Part shown: in pieces, positions 5,246-5,271 of the stretch
Layout: every line of letters begins with the position of its first letter
How positions within the stretch are numbered: the stretch's first letter is position 1
Program-made: the position numbers and the translations under genes
Assembly: GCA_030655795.1 (NCBI GenBank)
Contig: JAUSPJ010000214.1
Coordinates: 1-5,271, forward strand
Length of the DNA: 5,271 bases
Origin: Fidelibacterota bacterium
Lineage (GTDB): Bacteria > Fidelibacterota > UBA2242
Direction: 5' to 3'
Notes under the pieces: generated by a model
Told to the model about the DNA's origin: nothing
What the model saw: the letters and a program-made list of their open reading frames with translations, nothing else
Database searches by the model: none

Positions 5246-5271
5246 ATTATATAATTCTACCCATTAAACAA

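Overview
The window looks like bacterial chromosome from an anaerobic or microaerophilic, probably Gram-negative organism. The evidence is a rubrerythrin (typical of anaerobes), a lipoprotein with a lipobox, and compact co-directional genes of moderate GC content. The phylum cannot be fixed from the sequence. All five convincing genes lie on the + strand.

Bases 1-2904 are ordinary, tightly packed metabolism: the C-terminal part of a class I aspartate-type aminotransferase, a D-isomer-specific 2-hydroxyacid dehydrogenase 15 bases later, an atypical short-chain-dehydrogenase-like NAD(P)-binding protein that overlaps it by 4 bases (ATGA), and a rubrerythrin with its own good ribosome binding site. 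The first three read as one operon. Aminotransferase plus 2-hydroxyacid dehydrogenase suggests amino acid / 2-oxoacid / 2-hydroxyacid interconversion, but the substrate cannot be read from the sequence. Rubrerythrin (peroxide defence) may be read through from the operon or have its own promoter inside the preceding gene.

Bases 2905-3800 hold no gene I can support. The stretch is full of structure: an 18-bp hairpin after rubrerythrin, two copies of an exact 40 + 47 bp composite repeat (contiguous in the first copy, split by 54 bp in the second), and several perfect short palindromes, two of them lying inside the repeat copies. It looks like a landing zone for small palindromic non-autonomous elements.

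Bases 3536-5271 form a separate, more AT-rich accessory cassette: a good sigma70-like promoter, a protein with a GDAFRH...MDLHNN signature (DUF6973-like, function unknown), a small lipoprotein one base downstream, and a strong 12-bp terminator. The N-terminus of the first protein is encoded by 21-bp tandem repeats, so its true start is uncertain. An effector/immunity pair is one hypothesis; nothing in the sequence proves it. The two most unusual things in the window are the nested palindrome/repeat region and this two-gene cassette.
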